Translations under genes and position numbers: made by a program
Assembly (NCBI RefSeq): GCF_039541235.1
Contig: NZ_BAABFV010000002.1
Span: 310,001 to 374,000 of the forward strand
From: Kangiella marina
Lineage (GTDB): Bacteria; Pseudomonadota; Gammaproteobacteria; Enterobacterales; Kangiellaceae
Length of the DNA stretch: 64,000 nucleotides
Reading direction: 5' to 3'
Part shown: positions 1 to 8,272 of the stretch, in pieces
How positions within the stretch are numbered: the first letter of the stretch is position 1
How the letters are laid out: the number at the start of each line of letters is the position of its first letter
Notes under the pieces: model-generated
The model's input: the letters and a program-made list of their open reading frames with translations, nothing else
What the model was told of the DNA's origin: nothing
The model's database searches: none

Positions 1-448
1 TCTCAGCTTGAACCGCTGCGACTAAGGTTGTGGAAACGGCTTTTCCGGTAGCGTCGTCGGAATGAATAATGCGTCTCTGGCTGTGACCACCTTCACGCGT
101 CAGGTGATAGTGTTCATCTTCTTTGCTGAACGCGACACCACGCTCGATCAGCCATTCGATGGCTTCACGCGAATGTTCAACGGTGTAACGAACCGCATCT
201 TCATGACATAATCCCGCCCCAGCAATCAAGGTATCTTCGACATGAGAGTCAACCGTGTCGTTTTCGTCCAAAACCGCGGCAATACCACCTTGGGCATAAA
301 ATGTAGAGCCTTCGGTAACTTCAGCTTTGCTGAGGACGGTGATGTTACCTTTATGAGCTAAACGTAAAGCCACGGATAGACCGGCAGCGCCGCTACCGAT
401 GACCAAAACATCAGTGGAGTGGATAAGATCCTGATTAGCGTGAGACAT
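1..448 (-). CDS. nadB: L-aspartate oxidase, N-terminal part (cut by window edge)
   Basis: NadB oxidises L-aspartate to iminoaspartate with FAD, the first step of de novo NAD synthesis in the cytoplasm. About 149 N-terminal residues are visible, reading to the window edge without a stop. Near the start is the FAD-binding motif [11 protein letters not shown], followed by the family segment [12 protein letters not shown] and, further on, [15 protein letters not shown]. The ATG at 448 is the natural start. The gene is divergent from rpoE, an arrangement common in gammaproteobacteria, and the candidate sigma-E promoter of rpoE begins only 18 bases from this start codon. The FAD/NAD superfamily also includes succinate dehydrogenase SdhA, but the start sequence and the rpoE neighbourhood favour NadB. 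Confidence 0.93.
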   Translation of the reverse strand, partial: MSHANQDLIHSTDVLVIGSGAAGLSVALRLAHKGNITVLSKAEVTEGSTFYAQGGIAAVLDENDTVDSHVEDTLIAGAGLCHEDAVRYTVEHSREAIEWLIERGVAFSKEDEHYHLTREGGHSQRRIIHSDDATGKAVSTTLVAAVQAE

Positions 449-465
449 TGAATTTTTACCGTGAT

Positions 466-494
466 GGAACTTTTCTTGTGTTAACTAGGTCTGT
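466..494 (+). promoter_or_regulatory. candidate sigma-E promoter of rpoE
   Basis: GGAACTT (466-472) is followed after 17 bases by TCTGT (490-494). The sigma-E consensus is GGAACTT, about 16-17 bases, then TCTGA or TCAAA. rpoE is autoregulated from such a promoter in E. coli and Pseudomonas. It would leave a leader of roughly 210 bases before the rpoE ATG. The match is seen; its use is inferred. Confidence 0.55.
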
Positions 495-681
495 GTTCTT
501 TACGAACCAGTGGAAACGAAACAGTTTTCCTAGCAAAATAAGCAATAAGTTAATGCGGACTTTACCACAGTCACTTGTTTTCAGTTAGTTTTTTCTATAA
601 AACTGGAGATAACAACAAGGCATTAAAACACCACATAAATATGATATTTGCCCTGCAAATATAACAAGAACGGGGACAATG

Positions 682-720
682 ATGAGAAGTGTACTATTAA
701 GTAGAGGACGATATGTCTGA
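682..720 (+). CDS. possible 12-codon leader peptide overlapping the rpoE start
   Basis: A short reading frame starts with tandem ATG codons at 679 and 682 and ends with a TGA at 718-720, inside rpoE codons 2-3 in another frame. A GGGGA Shine-Dalgarno-like stretch (672-676) lies six bases before the second ATG, which is as good a signal as the one for rpoE itself. The encoded peptide would be MRSVLLSRGRYV. E. coli rpoE is preceded by an overlapping leader ORF (rseD) that couples translation, so the layout is suggestive. There is no sequence similarity claim, and 12 codons can occur by chance. Confidence 0.35.
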   Translation: MRSVLLSRGRYV

Positions 721-1303
721 GGCTGACGTCGACTCAGAGCTCGTAAAGCGCGTCCAAAATGGCGACAAGAAAGCCTTTGATATGTTGGTTACCAAGTACC
801 AGCAGCGCATTATGAATTTAATTTCTCGCTTTGTGCGTGACCAAGACGAAGTGATGGATATTTCACAAGAAGCTTTTATCAAGGCTTATCGTGCGCTGCC
901 CAATTTCCGAGGCGACAGTGCTTTTTATACTTGGCTGTACCGTATCGCGATTAATACAGCGAAGAATTTTTTAGTGTCACAGGGGCGTCGTCCGCCGGGC
1001 AGCGATATAGATTCGTCCGATGCTGAGCAATACGACGGTGGGGATGCCTTGAGAGATTCAGGCAGTCCAGAGCGTTTGATGTTTCGTGATGAAATCAAAA
1101 AATTAATTTTCAAAACTATCGACGAACTTCCTGAGGACTTGCGCACCGCGATTATGCTGCGTGAGATTGATGGCATGAGCTATGAAGATATTGCTGAATC
1201 GATGGATTGTCCGGTGGGGACCGTGCGCTCCCGAATCTTCAGAGCGCGTGATGCGATTGACCAGAAGATAGCGCCTTTGTTAGAACAGGGCTGGCGTTCA
1301 TAG
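713..1303 (+). CDS. rpoE: RNA polymerase sigma-E factor (extracytoplasmic stress)
   Basis: RpoE directs RNA polymerase to envelope-stress promoters when released from its membrane anti-sigma factor. The 196-residue protein has the ECF layout: region 2 at about residues 20-90 (DISQEAFIKAYRALPNFRG, then FYTWLYRIAINTAKN) and region 4 at about 130-190 (ELPEDLRTAIMLREIDGMSY, then CPVGTVRSRIFRARDAI). The length equals the usual 190-195. AGAGGA at 703-708 precedes the ATG. It is followed by rseA and rseC, as in the classical operon, and carries a likely autoregulatory promoter upstream. It differs clearly from the second ECF factor at 24.6 kb. Recognition is confident. Confidence 0.97.
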   Translation: MSEADVDSELVKRVQNGDKKAFDMLVTKYQQRIMNLISRFVRDQDEVMDISQEAFIKAYRALPNFRGDSAFYTWLYRIAINTAKNFLVSQGRRPPGSDIDSSDAEQYDGGDALRDSGSPERLMFRDEIKKLIFKTIDELPEDLRTAIMLREIDGMSYEDIAESMDCPVGTVRSRIFRARDAIDQKIAPLLEQGWRS

Positions 1304-1363
1304 TTTGAACGAAATCCGTTGACTGAAAATAAGCTGAATACACAAACTTTTTTACAAAAAGTG

Positions 1364-1391
1364 TGAACTTTTTACACTAGGCCCAGTCAAT
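1364..1391 (+). promoter_or_regulatory. candidate sigma-E promoter ahead of rseA
   Basis: TGAACTT (1364-1370) is followed after 16 bases by TCAAT (1387-1391), close to the sigma-E consensus. The rpoE-rseA gap is about 230 bases, longer than in E. coli, so a separate promoter for the anti-sigma gene is plausible. Motifs this short also occur by chance inside genes, so this is a candidate only. Confidence 0.3.
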
Positions 1392-1481
1392 TGGTATGAG
1401 AAGTAAAAAGCAATTTTGTAGTGTTGACGTATAAATAGTTAATAATTCAATGGTTTGCGATGCTTTTTCGGATAGTTTAAG

Positions 1482-1498
1482 ACGAGTGGTTTACTCGT
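1482..1498 (+). other. small hairpin in the rpoE-rseA gap
   Basis: ACGAGT (1482-1487), a five-base loop, then ACTCGT (1493-1498). Flanking TTTAAG and GTCTAAA extend the pairing imperfectly. There is no T-run afterwards, so it is not a standard terminator. It lies about 40 bases before the rseA start and could affect readthrough or mRNA stability; no function can be assigned. Confidence 0.3.
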
Positions 1499-1536
1499 GG
1501 TCTAAAAAAGCGTGATAAAAGTTAAAGGTAAAGGTA

Positions 1537-2181
1537 ATGAGCAAGACAAAGCATTTTGATAAAGAGATTTTATCTGCCTGGGTTGATGGCAAGGCTGACC
1601 AAGATGGTCAAGAGCCAAGCCTAGAGCAGGGCAGTGAGTCTATGGCTACTTGGTCTCGTTACCATGTCATTGGACAGGTGATGCGTGATGAGGCGCAGCA
1701 TTTGGACTTGGACATTTCGGCTAAAGTCAGTCAAGCGGTCGCTCAAGAAGAGACCCACAGCGTTGCTGAAGTGACTGATGAGGTCGCTGATAATGTGATT
1801 CCATTCCCTTCTCGAGTGTGGAAACAAGCGGGCGGCCTCGCCATTGCGGCCTCTGTCGCTATAGTGGCACTGTTTAGCGTTTCTAACACTCAACCAACAG
1901 CTCCATCGACGCTGAGTACGTTCGCAGCGACAGATACGCAAACTTCCGGATCAACACTTAACGATCCAGTTTCAGTGGCATCAACCGCCGAAGCAGATCG
2001 CCAAGAGCTACAGACGATGCATGATATGTTTTTAAAGCATGAAGCGCTGAGTCGCAAAATTACTGGTGCCAGCAGCTTGCCAACGGTAAGAGTGGTCAGT
2101 AATCAAAAAGTCATTCCTGTTCAGGTGCCGATGCGCGTTCAAGACGAATCACAGACTTCCGAGGCTAGCGATCAAGAATAA
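1537..2181 (+). CDS. rseA: anti-sigma-E factor RseA/MucA
   Basis: RseA is a single-pass inner-membrane protein that holds RpoE inactive and is cut by DegS-type and RseP proteases under envelope stress. The N-terminal cytoplasmic domain carries the family signature EILSAWVDGKAD near residues 10-21 and SRYHVIGQVMRDE near 40-52. One membrane helix is visible at about residues 95-115 (GGLAIAASVAIVALFSV). A 100-residue periplasmic tail follows, ending in QASDQE-like acidic residues. The 214-residue length is typical. RseP, which would make the intramembrane cut, is encoded at 39-40 kb. RseB, which usually binds the periplasmic tail, is not encoded downstream here. Confidence 0.92.
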   Translation: MSKTKHFDKEILSAWVDGKADQDGQEPSLEQGSESMATWSRYHVIGQVMRDEAQHLDLDISAKVSQAVAQEETHSVAEVTDEVADNVIPFPSRVWKQAGGLAIAASVAIVALFSVSNTQPTAPSTLSTFAATDTQTSGSTLNDPVSVASTAEADRQELQTMHDMFLKHEALSRKITGASSLPTVRVVSNQKVIPVQVPMRVQDESQTSEASDQE

Positions 2182-2245
2182 TCGTTAAGCCGTGTCTCAT
2201 TGTAGAGTCCGGCGAGTAGGTGAATGGAAGCCAATAGGTTAGAAT

Positions 2246-2271
2246 AAACCCATCGAAAGGTGGGTTTTTTT
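2246..2271 (+). terminator. intrinsic terminator or attenuator between rseA and rseC
   Basis: AAACCCA (2246-2252), an eight-base loop, and TGGGTTT (2261-2267) form a seven-pair stem followed directly by four more Ts, a seven-T run in all. The run ends at the base before the rseC ATG at 2272. It looks like an intrinsic terminator that would uncouple rseC from rpoE-rseA, or an attenuator, and it would also bury the region where the rseC ribosome must bind. Confidence 0.6.
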
Positions 2272-2763
2272 ATGGCTGAAGACAGTATGTTTATAGAAGT
2301 GGGACAAGTCATTGCTGCGGAAGGAGAGACTGTTTGGGTGCAAACTCAGTCTAAGACCGGCTGTTCGAGCTGCAAAGTCAGTTCGACCTGTGGCAGTGGT
2401 ATCGTTAACAAAGCTTTTTCTCATAAGGTTTTTGTCACACCTTTAAAAAATACATTAAATGCCCATATTAATGATGAGGTTGAAGTGGGTATTCCCGAAG
2501 ATTTAGTGCTGAAGGCTTCTTTGGTAGTGTATTTACTTCCGTTAATCTGCCTGATCCTCGCTTTAGCTACTTCTTCTGTAATACTTCCTGACCTTACGGA
2601 GCTGGGTTCTATTATCAGTGCCGTTATTGGACTTGCTGTTGGCTTTATAGGCGTACGCTGGTTTGCCAGCCGTCAGTCCGCACAACAACAGTTAGAGCCT
2701 GTTTTGTTGAAAATTGTAAAGAGACCCATCGAGGTGACACAAGTCGTAACATCTACTGACTAG
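2272..2763 (+). CDS. rseC: sigma-E positive regulator RseC/MucC family membrane protein
   Basis: RseC is an inner-membrane protein that positively affects sigma-E activity and also occurs in electron-transport (Rsx) contexts. The N-terminal domain has the cysteine cluster CSSCKVSSTCGSG and the family segment VNKAFSHKVFV. Two membrane helices follow at about residues 85-105 (LVVYLLPLICLILALATSSV) and 110-130 (IISAVIGLAVGFIGVRW). The ATG at 2272 is used here; an in-frame ATG at 2287 gives MFIEVGQV, which aligns better with the E. coli start MIKEWATV and escapes the terminator hairpin. The gene normally follows rseB, which is missing. Confidence 0.88.
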   Translation: MAEDSMFIEVGQVIAAEGETVWVQTQSKTGCSSCKVSSTCGSGIVNKAFSHKVFVTPLKNTLNAHINDEVEVGIPEDLVLKASLVVYLLPLICLILALATSSVILPDLTELGSIISAVIGLAVGFIGVRWFASRQSAQQQLEPVLLKIVKRPIEVTQVVTSTD

Positions 2764-2780
2764 ATGCTGTGAATAGTGTG

Positions 2781-2808
2781 GGAACCAGCGATGAACGATA
2801 GGCTCTAA
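2781..2808 (+). promoter_or_regulatory. candidate sigma-E promoter of mucD
   Basis: GGAACCA (2781-2787), 16 bases, then TCTAA (2804-2808). This fits the sigma-E pattern with two mismatches in the upstream box. MucD/DegP genes are classic sigma-E targets, which adds weight. Not verifiable by reading alone. Confidence 0.35.
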
Positions 2809-2884
2809 TAGGAGTACTAATTTTCAAAGGGGCAAAACCCCAGATGAAACTGTGTTAAAACAATCGTTGCGGAGAAGGCATACA

Positions 2885-4177
2885 ATGTTAAAGCGTTTAT
2901 TATCGGTAACTCTAATCGCGTGGTTGGTGGTTTTATCAGGCTGCGCACAAGCGGATTCTTTTCCTGATTTCACAAAGTTGGTAGATAAAGTTCAGCCCAG
3001 CGTTGTGAGCGTAAAAATTGAAGTGAAACGCTGGGGAAGGGTCGTTGGTCGGGGTGGTGGCTCAGGCTTTATCGTTGATGAAAGCGGGTATATCCTGACC
3101 AATCATCACGTTGTTGATGGTGCCGAAACTCCCGTAGTAAAACTCTATAACGGGCGTGAGTTTGACGCCAAGGTTGTTGGTAGCGATGCCAACACTGACG
3201 TTGCCTTACTTAAAATTGATGCGGGTGACTTGGAGCTGAGCGCACTTGAGCTTGGTACCACGAAAGATTTAAAAGTCGGCCAATGGGTATTGGCTTTCGG
3301 CGCACCATTTAACTTAGAGCAAACGGTAACGGCTGGTATTGTCAGCGCCAAAGGTCGTGGTGAAGTGGGCTCTCAATATGTTCCTTTCATTCAAACAGAC
3401 GTTGCCATTAACCGTGGTAACTCAGGCGGCCCTTTGATTAACTTGGATGGTGAAGTCGTGGGCATCAACTCCATGATCTTCAACCCAATGATCAGTAGTG
3501 GCCTATCGTTCTCTATTCCTATCGACTTAGCGGATAACGTCCGTCAGCAGTTGTTAAAAGACGGAAAAGTAAATCGTGGGTTTTTAGGGGTGACTTTTGG
3601 CCCCATCGATCAAGACAAAGCGGATGCTTTTGGACTGACCGATGTCAGCGGTGCGTTGGTCACTCGAGTGCTCGCGGAAATGGCTGCGGATAAAGCAGGT
3701 ATTAAAGTTGGTGACGTCGTTATTGCTGTTGATGGAAAAAGAGTTCGAAAATCTCAAGACTTACCCTTCTATATTGGGCAAATGCCTGCGGGTGAAGAGG
3801 TTGAGCTTACCATCGTGAGAAATGGCGATGAAGAAACCATCGAGGTGACTTTGAGTGATGCAAACGGTCAATTCACAGCAAGCTCGGATACAGGAAAGCA
3901 GGAACTCGGTATTGCGGTTACTGCGTTAAACCCCGATTTAAAAGAAGCAACGGGCATCGACAAGGGAGTCATCATTCGTGATGTTGAACGTGATAGTCCG
4001 GCTGCTCGAGCAGGGCTAAGTCAGGGTGACATCATTCAGAAGTTACATCGCACCGTGATTCGTAACCCAGAGGACTTTCAAAAGGCCGTGGCTTCGCTGC
4101 CTGAGAAGGGCAAAGTAGCCGTCCTCATTGTTCGTCAGGGAGTGGGTAGCGACTTCTTGGTGATTGAACTCGAATAA
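2885..4177 (+). CDS. mucD: periplasmic serine protease, DegP/DegQ/MucD type
   Basis: This HtrA-family protease degrades or refolds damaged proteins in the periplasm. Counting from the ATG at 2885, the catalytic triad is H75 (in TNHHVVDG), D105 (NTDVALLKI) and S180 (GNSGGPL), followed by two PDZ domains at about residues 230-320 and 340-430. GGAGAAGG just upstream supports this ATG over an earlier in-frame GTG at 2852. The 430 residues are normal for the family. The signal peptide ends in LSGC, a lipobox with cysteine 20, which suggests a lipoprotein; most HtrA proteins are soluble. A strong terminator follows. Confidence 0.93.
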   Translation: MLKRLLSVTLIAWLVVLSGCAQADSFPDFTKLVDKVQPSVVSVKIEVKRWGRVVGRGGGSGFIVDESGYILTNHHVVDGAETPVVKLYNGREFDAKVVGSDANTDVALLKIDAGDLELSALELGTTKDLKVGQWVLAFGAPFNLEQTVTAGIVSAKGRGEVGSQYVPFIQTDVAINRGNSGGPLINLDGEVVGINSMIFNPMISSGLSFSIPIDLADNVRQQLLKDGKVNRGFLGVTFGPIDQDKADAFGLTDVSGALVTRVLAEMAADKAGIKVGDVVIAVDGKRVRKSQDLPFYIGQMPAGEEVELTIVRNGDEETIEVTLSDANGQFTASSDTGKQELGIAVTALNPDLKEATGIDKGVIIRDVERDSPAARAGLSQGDIIQKLHRTVIRNPEDFQKAVASLPEKGKVAVLIVRQGVGSDFLVIELE

Positions 4178-4187
4178 CGAACCTCTC

Positions 4188-4222
4188 AAGGCCAGCTAAA
4201 CACTAACTTAGCTGGCCTTTTC
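4188..4222 (+). terminator. intrinsic terminator after mucD
   Basis: AAGGCCAGCTAA (4188-4199) pairs perfectly with TTAGCTGGCCTT (4208-4219) across an eight-base loop, giving a 12-pair stem that ends in a short T-run. It separates the rpoE-mucD cluster from lepA. Confidence 0.85.
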
Positions 4223-4390
4223 CATGGATTTAGCTAAAATAGGCCGCTTAATCTCAAACAAATTTCAAAACAGTCACTTATCAATTAGCTCTTAACTGTA
4301 ATTTTAAAGAATAAATAACAATAAAGTCTTTATAATCAAAAGGTTAGGTGGTTGAGAGTTAACAGACTTAAAGGTTTTAGCGGAACATAT

Positions 4391-6196
4391 ATGGCATACA
4401 CCGATTATATTCGTAACTTTTCCATCATTGCTCATATCGATCATGGCAAATCGACCTTGTCCGATCGATTGATCCAGCAGTGCGGAGGCCTTACTGAACG
4501 TGAAATGGCGGAGCAGGTTCTTGACTCGATGGACATTGAGCGCGAACGGGGCATTACCATTAAAGCGCAAAGTGTGACGCTGAACTACACGGCCAAAGAC
4601 GGCCATACATACCAGCTCAACTTCATCGACACGCCGGGACACGTTGACTTCTCATACGAAGTGTCGCGTTCTTTGGCGGCTTGTGAAGGAGCTTTGTTAG
4701 TGGTTGATGCGGCGCAGGGTGTGGAAGCACAGACGTTAGCTAACTGCTATACCGCCATTGAGCAGGATCTGGAAGTGGTTCCAGTGCTTAATAAGATCGA
4801 TTTGCCCGCGGCTGATCCGCTTCGTGTGATGCAAGAAATCGAAGATATTGTTGGCATTGAAGCCATGGAAGCTGTGCAGTGTAGCGCCAAAACTGGTGTC
4901 GGCGTTGAAGAGTTATTGGAAGCGATTGTTCGAGATATTCCTCCAGCCTCTGGCGATCCTGATGCACCGTTACAAGCTTTGATTGTTGACTCTTGGTTCG
5001 ATAATTACCTAGGCGTTGTGTCGTTGGTTCGAGTCAAACAGGGAACCATCCGTAAAGGCGACAAGATGCAAATCATGTCGACAGGCAAGTCGCATTTAGT
5101 CGATCACGTCGGTATTTTTACGCCAAAGCGTCATGATACGGACATACTTCGTGCGGGTGAAGTTGGCTTTATTATTGCGGGTATTAAAGAGATTCAGGGC
5201 GCTCCGGTTGGTGATACGATCACCTTGGCGAAAGAAGCTGCGGACAAGCCACTGCCGGGTTTCAAGAAGGTAACACCGCAGGTTTATGCAGGCTTGTTTA
5301 CTGTGAGTTCGGATGATTATGAATCTTTCCGAGATGCCTTATCAAAATTGAGTTTGAATGATGCCTCTCTATTCTTCGAGCCAGAAAATTCAACAGCACT
5401 TGGCTTTGGTTTCCGCTGCGGCTTCCTTGGGATGCTGCACATGGAAATTATCCAGGAGCGACTAGAGCGCGAATATAACCTTGATTTAATCACCACGGCA
5501 CCGACGGTAATTTATGAGGTTGTGAATACCGATGATGAAATCGTGTATGTCGATAACCCATCCAAGTTGCCGCCATTATCCAATATTGCAGAAATTCGTG
5601 AGCCCATCTGTGAGGCGAATATTTTAGTACCGCAAGAGCATTTAGGCGCGGTCATAACCTTGTGCGTTGAGAAGCGCGGTGTTCAAACTCGAATGCAGTA
5701 TGCGGGAAATCAAGTATCTTTGACTTATGAAATGCCAATGAATGAAGTGGTCTTAGACTTCTTTGATCGGCTGAAGTCGGTAAGTCGCGGTTATGCGTCG
5801 CTGGACTACAATTTTAAACGTTACCAACAAGATGAACTCGTCAGGCTGGACATTCTGATTAATGGTGATCGCGTTGACGCCTTGGCACTAATCGTTCATA
5901 AAGAACAGGCGCAATACCGTGGACGTGAGCTAGTTGAAGCCATGAAAGAAATTATTCCGCGCCAGATGTTTGAAGTCGCGATTCAGGCAGCGATTGGTAA
6001 CCATGTGATTGCGCGTGCGACGGTTAAAGCGTTGCGCAAGAATGTTTTGGCTAAATGTTACGGTGGTGACGTATCGCGTAAGCGTAAACTATTAGAAAAG
6101 CAAAAAGCTGGTAAGAAGCGTATGAAGCAAGTGGGTAAAGTTGAAATCCCACAAGAGGCGTTCTTGGCGGTGCTTAATGTTGGTAAGGACAAATAA
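4391..6196 (+). CDS. lepA: elongation factor 4 (ribosome back-translocase)
   Basis: LepA/EF4 is a translational GTPase that acts on stalled or mis-translocated ribosomes. The 601-residue protein is nearly collinear with E. coli LepA: G1 [10 protein letters not shown]2 region RERGITI, G3 DTPGH, G4 NKID, G5 SAK, then EF-G-like domains and the LepA-specific C-terminus ending [18 protein letters not shown]. The start is placed at the ATG at 4391 ([19 protein letters not shown]); longer in-frame extensions lack family similarity. A TATAAT hexamer at 4331-4336 may be its -10 box, though no good -35 is seen. Its stop codon overlaps the lepB start (TAATG). Confidence 0.97.
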   Translation: MAYTDYIRNFSIIAHIDHGKSTLSDRLIQQCGGLTEREMAEQVLDSMDIERERGITIKAQSVTLNYTAKDGHTYQLNFIDTPGHVDFSYEVSRSLAACEGALLVVDAAQGVEAQTLANCYTAIEQDLEVVPVLNKIDLPAADPLRVMQEIEDIVGIEAMEAVQCSAKTGVGVEELLEAIVRDIPPASGDPDAPLQALIVDSWFDNYLGVVSLVRVKQGTIRKGDKMQIMSTGKSHLVDHVGIFTPKRHDTDILRAGEVGFIIAGIKEIQGAPVGDTITLAKEAADKPLPGFKKVTPQVYAGLFTVSSDDYESFRDALSKLSLNDASLFFEPENSTALGFGFRCGFLGMLHMEIIQERLEREYNLDLITTAPTVIYEVVNTDDEIVYVDNPSKLPPLSNIAEIREPICEANILVPQEHLGAVITLCVEKRGVQTRMQYAGNQVSLTYEMPMNEVVLDFFDRLKSVSRGYASLDYNFKRYQQDELVRLDILINGDRVDALALIVHKEQAQYRGRELVEAMKEIIPRQMFEVAIQAAIGNHVIARATVKALRKNVLAKCYGGDVSRKRKLLEKQKAGKKRMKQVGKVEIPQEAFLAVLNVGKDK

Positions 6197-7098
6197 TGCC
6201 GAGTATTTACTTTGATTTTGGGTTTTATTTATTAGTTGCAGCCTTGATCACAGGAGTAGTGACATTACTCGATAAATTTTGGTGGCAAAAAAAGCGCGTT
6301 GAAGCGGGCACCGTTAAGTACGACGAAAAAGGGAATGAAAAATACCCAGGGTTGATTGATATTTGCCGCTCCTTCTTCCCGATTATTTTCGTGGTTTTAC
6401 TGCTGCGCTCTTTTTTATATGAACCGTACCGCATTCCATCCGGAAGTATGAATCCTGGCTTATATGACGGTGACTTTATTTTAGTCAATAAGTTTGCCTA
6501 TGGGATTCGCTTACCAGCGTTTAACACTAAGTTGATTGATATCAGTGAGCCTCAGCGAGGTGACGTGATTGTGTTCCACCCACCGCATGAACCGCAACAA
6601 GCCTACATTAAACGATTAATCGGTGTTCCTGGCGATCGGATTGAGTGGGACCGTGGTACTTTGACCATTATCCCTCAATGCACTGATGCAACCACGACCA
6701 ACGGTCAAGGTTGTGATCCGATTACTATTCAATCGGAATTCGTCTCTGATAAAGTTGAGGACTTAGTGCCTCAAGGTGAATATTTCGATACCTATCAAGA
6801 ATCGATCAATGACAATAGCCATGATCTTATTTATGTGAGTAATGGTGTCAGCACAGGCCGAGTCAATAGCTTAGATGATCGCTGGACGGAAGTTGTGCCT
6901 GAGGGAAAATATTTTGCAATGGGCGATAACCGTGATGGTAGCCAAGACTCCCGAGCATGGGGTTTTATTCATGAAGAAGCCATCATCGGTAAAGCTGCCT
7001 ATAAGTGGCTATTTGTGACATTTACTGACGAGCCAGTTTTATTTGGCAAACATCTACCAAAAGGTATATCCTTTAGTAGAGCAGGCGTCATAAACTAG
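6196..7098 (+). CDS. lepB: signal peptidase I
   Basis: LepB is the membrane-bound S26 serine protease that removes signal peptides from exported proteins. Two N-terminal membrane segments are seen (about residues 5-25 and 60-75). The Ser/Lys dyad is S84 in PSGSMNPGLYDGD and K139 in YIKRLIGVPGD, and box E is MGDNRDGSQDSR. The 300-residue length is normal. The ATG shares a base with the lepA stop, so translation is probably coupled. It sits between lepA and a DUF4845 gene, a conserved order. Confidence 0.96.
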   Translation: MPSIYFDFGFYLLVAALITGVVTLLDKFWWQKKRVEAGTVKYDEKGNEKYPGLIDICRSFFPIIFVVLLLRSFLYEPYRIPSGSMNPGLYDGDFILVNKFAYGIRLPAFNTKLIDISEPQRGDVIVFHPPHEPQQAYIKRLIGVPGDRIEWDRGTLTIIPQCTDATTTNGQGCDPITIQSEFVSDKVEDLVPQGEYFDTYQESINDNSHDLIYVSNGVSTGRVNSLDDRWTEVVPEGKYFAMGDNRDGSQDSRAWGFIHEEAIIGKAAYKWLFVTFTDEPVLFGKHLPKGISFSRAGVIN

Positions 7099-7148
7099 TT
7101 TCTAACTATTTGAATATAAAGTCAGTTTACTGTTGAGGAGTATGGGGA

Positions 7149-7544
7149 ATGTTTGGTCGACAACAAGCGAAGCGTAACATCATGAATAGACAATATCAGA
7201 ATGGTATGACTGCAGCCGGTTGGTTAATTATCATGGCTATTGTTTTATTTTTCATGTACTTAGCGATTAAGCTTATACCAGCTTACATGGAGTTCTTCAG
7301 TATTAAGAGCTCGCTTGAGTCGGTCGCCGAAGAAACCAACTCCAACAGTAGTAAATCTGACTTACAACGTCTTATTTCAGGCCGTTTTAGTGTGAACAAC
7401 ATCGATATTATCAAAACAGACGACGTAGAAATTAAGGATATCACTGGCGGCAAAGCTTTATATGTCGAGTATGAAAATCGTATTTCTCTATTTGGCAATG
7501 TCAGTGCCTTAGTCGAGTTTAAACACGAAGAACCTTTAAATTAA
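7149..7544 (+). CDS. DUF4845 family membrane protein
   Basis: A 131-residue protein of unknown role, conserved between lepB and rnc in many gammaproteobacteria. One membrane segment is visible at about residues 22-45 (AAGWLIIMAIVLFFMYLAIKL), preceded by a basic N-terminus; the rest is a small hydrophilic domain probably in the periplasm. GAGGAG lies eight bases before the ATG at 7149; an internal ATG at 7182 (MNRQYQNGMT) is an alternative start. Family assignment rests on the PAYMEFFSIKSSL pattern and position. Possible co-transcription with lepB suggests an envelope role, but that is inference. Confidence 0.8.
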   Translation: MFGRQQAKRNIMNRQYQNGMTAAGWLIIMAIVLFFMYLAIKLIPAYMEFFSIKSSLESVAEETNSNSSKSDLQRLISGRFSVNNIDIIKTDDVEIKDITGGKALYVEYENRISLFGNVSALVEFKHEEPLN

Positions 7545-7565
7545 CGTGAGTCTTCAGCCGCCAAG

Positions 7566-8261
7566 ATGAGTCATCGTCAACAACAAATCGATCGGTTTTG
7601 CAGTCATCTTGGCTACCAATTTTCAAACCGTAAGCTTATTGAAAAAGCATTAACTCACCGTAGCGCCTCGAATAACCACAATGAAAGGTTAGAGTTTTTG
7701 GGCGATGCGGTTTTGGGTATGGTTATCGCCAAAGCTTTATTCGCCCAGTTCCCCAAAGTCGACGAAGGGCAGCTTAGTCGCATGCGCTCGAGTTTAGTTA
7801 AAGGAAAAACGCTGGCCGTTATTGCTAAAGAAATTAACTTAGGTGACTATATTCATCTTGGTGAAGGCGAGCTTAAGAGTGGCGGTTTCCGCCGCGCTTC
7901 AATCTTAGCTGATGCCTTTGAAGCCGTTATAGGCGCAGTTTATCTGGACTCTGGCTTTGAGTCAGCAAATGGCTTGATTTTAGAGCTGTATGGCCAGCGA
8001 CTCAGTGAAATGGACCCAGCTGAGGTCAAGAAAGACCCAAAAACACGCTTACAAGAATTACTACAGTCTCGCCAGTATTCGTTGCCTGAGTATGAGTTAC
8101 TCAGTGTCACCGGCGAGGCTCACCAACAAACCTTTGAAGTGGTTTGTATTATCCCCGAGAAATCCATCAAAACGTTAGGCACTGGTAGCAGTCGCCGTAA
8201 CGCTGAGCAATTAGCTGCTGATAAAGCATTTTCTGAATTACAAAAGGCGCTAGCGTCTTAA
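7566..8261 (+). CDS. rnc: ribonuclease III
   Basis: RNase III cuts double-stranded RNA in rRNA precursor and mRNA processing. The catalytic domain has the signature ERLEFLGDAVLG (residues 40-51) with metal ligands E44 and D47, and D116/E119 in the DAFEAVIGAVYLD segment. The C-terminal double-stranded RNA-binding domain covers about residues 155-225, ending in GSSRRNAEQLAADKAF. The 231 residues match the usual 225-230. It is followed 11 bases later by era, as in most relatives. Confidence 0.97.
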   Translation: MSHRQQQIDRFCSHLGYQFSNRKLIEKALTHRSASNNHNERLEFLGDAVLGMVIAKALFAQFPKVDEGQLSRMRSSLVKGKTLAVIAKEINLGDYIHLGEGELKSGGFRRASILADAFEAVIGAVYLDSGFESANGLILELYGQRLSEMDPAEVKKDPKTRLQELLQSRQYSLPEYELLSVTGEAHQQTFEVVCIIPEKSIKTLGTGSSRRNAEQLAADKAFSELQKALAS

Positions 8262-8272
8262 GTTGAACAAAC

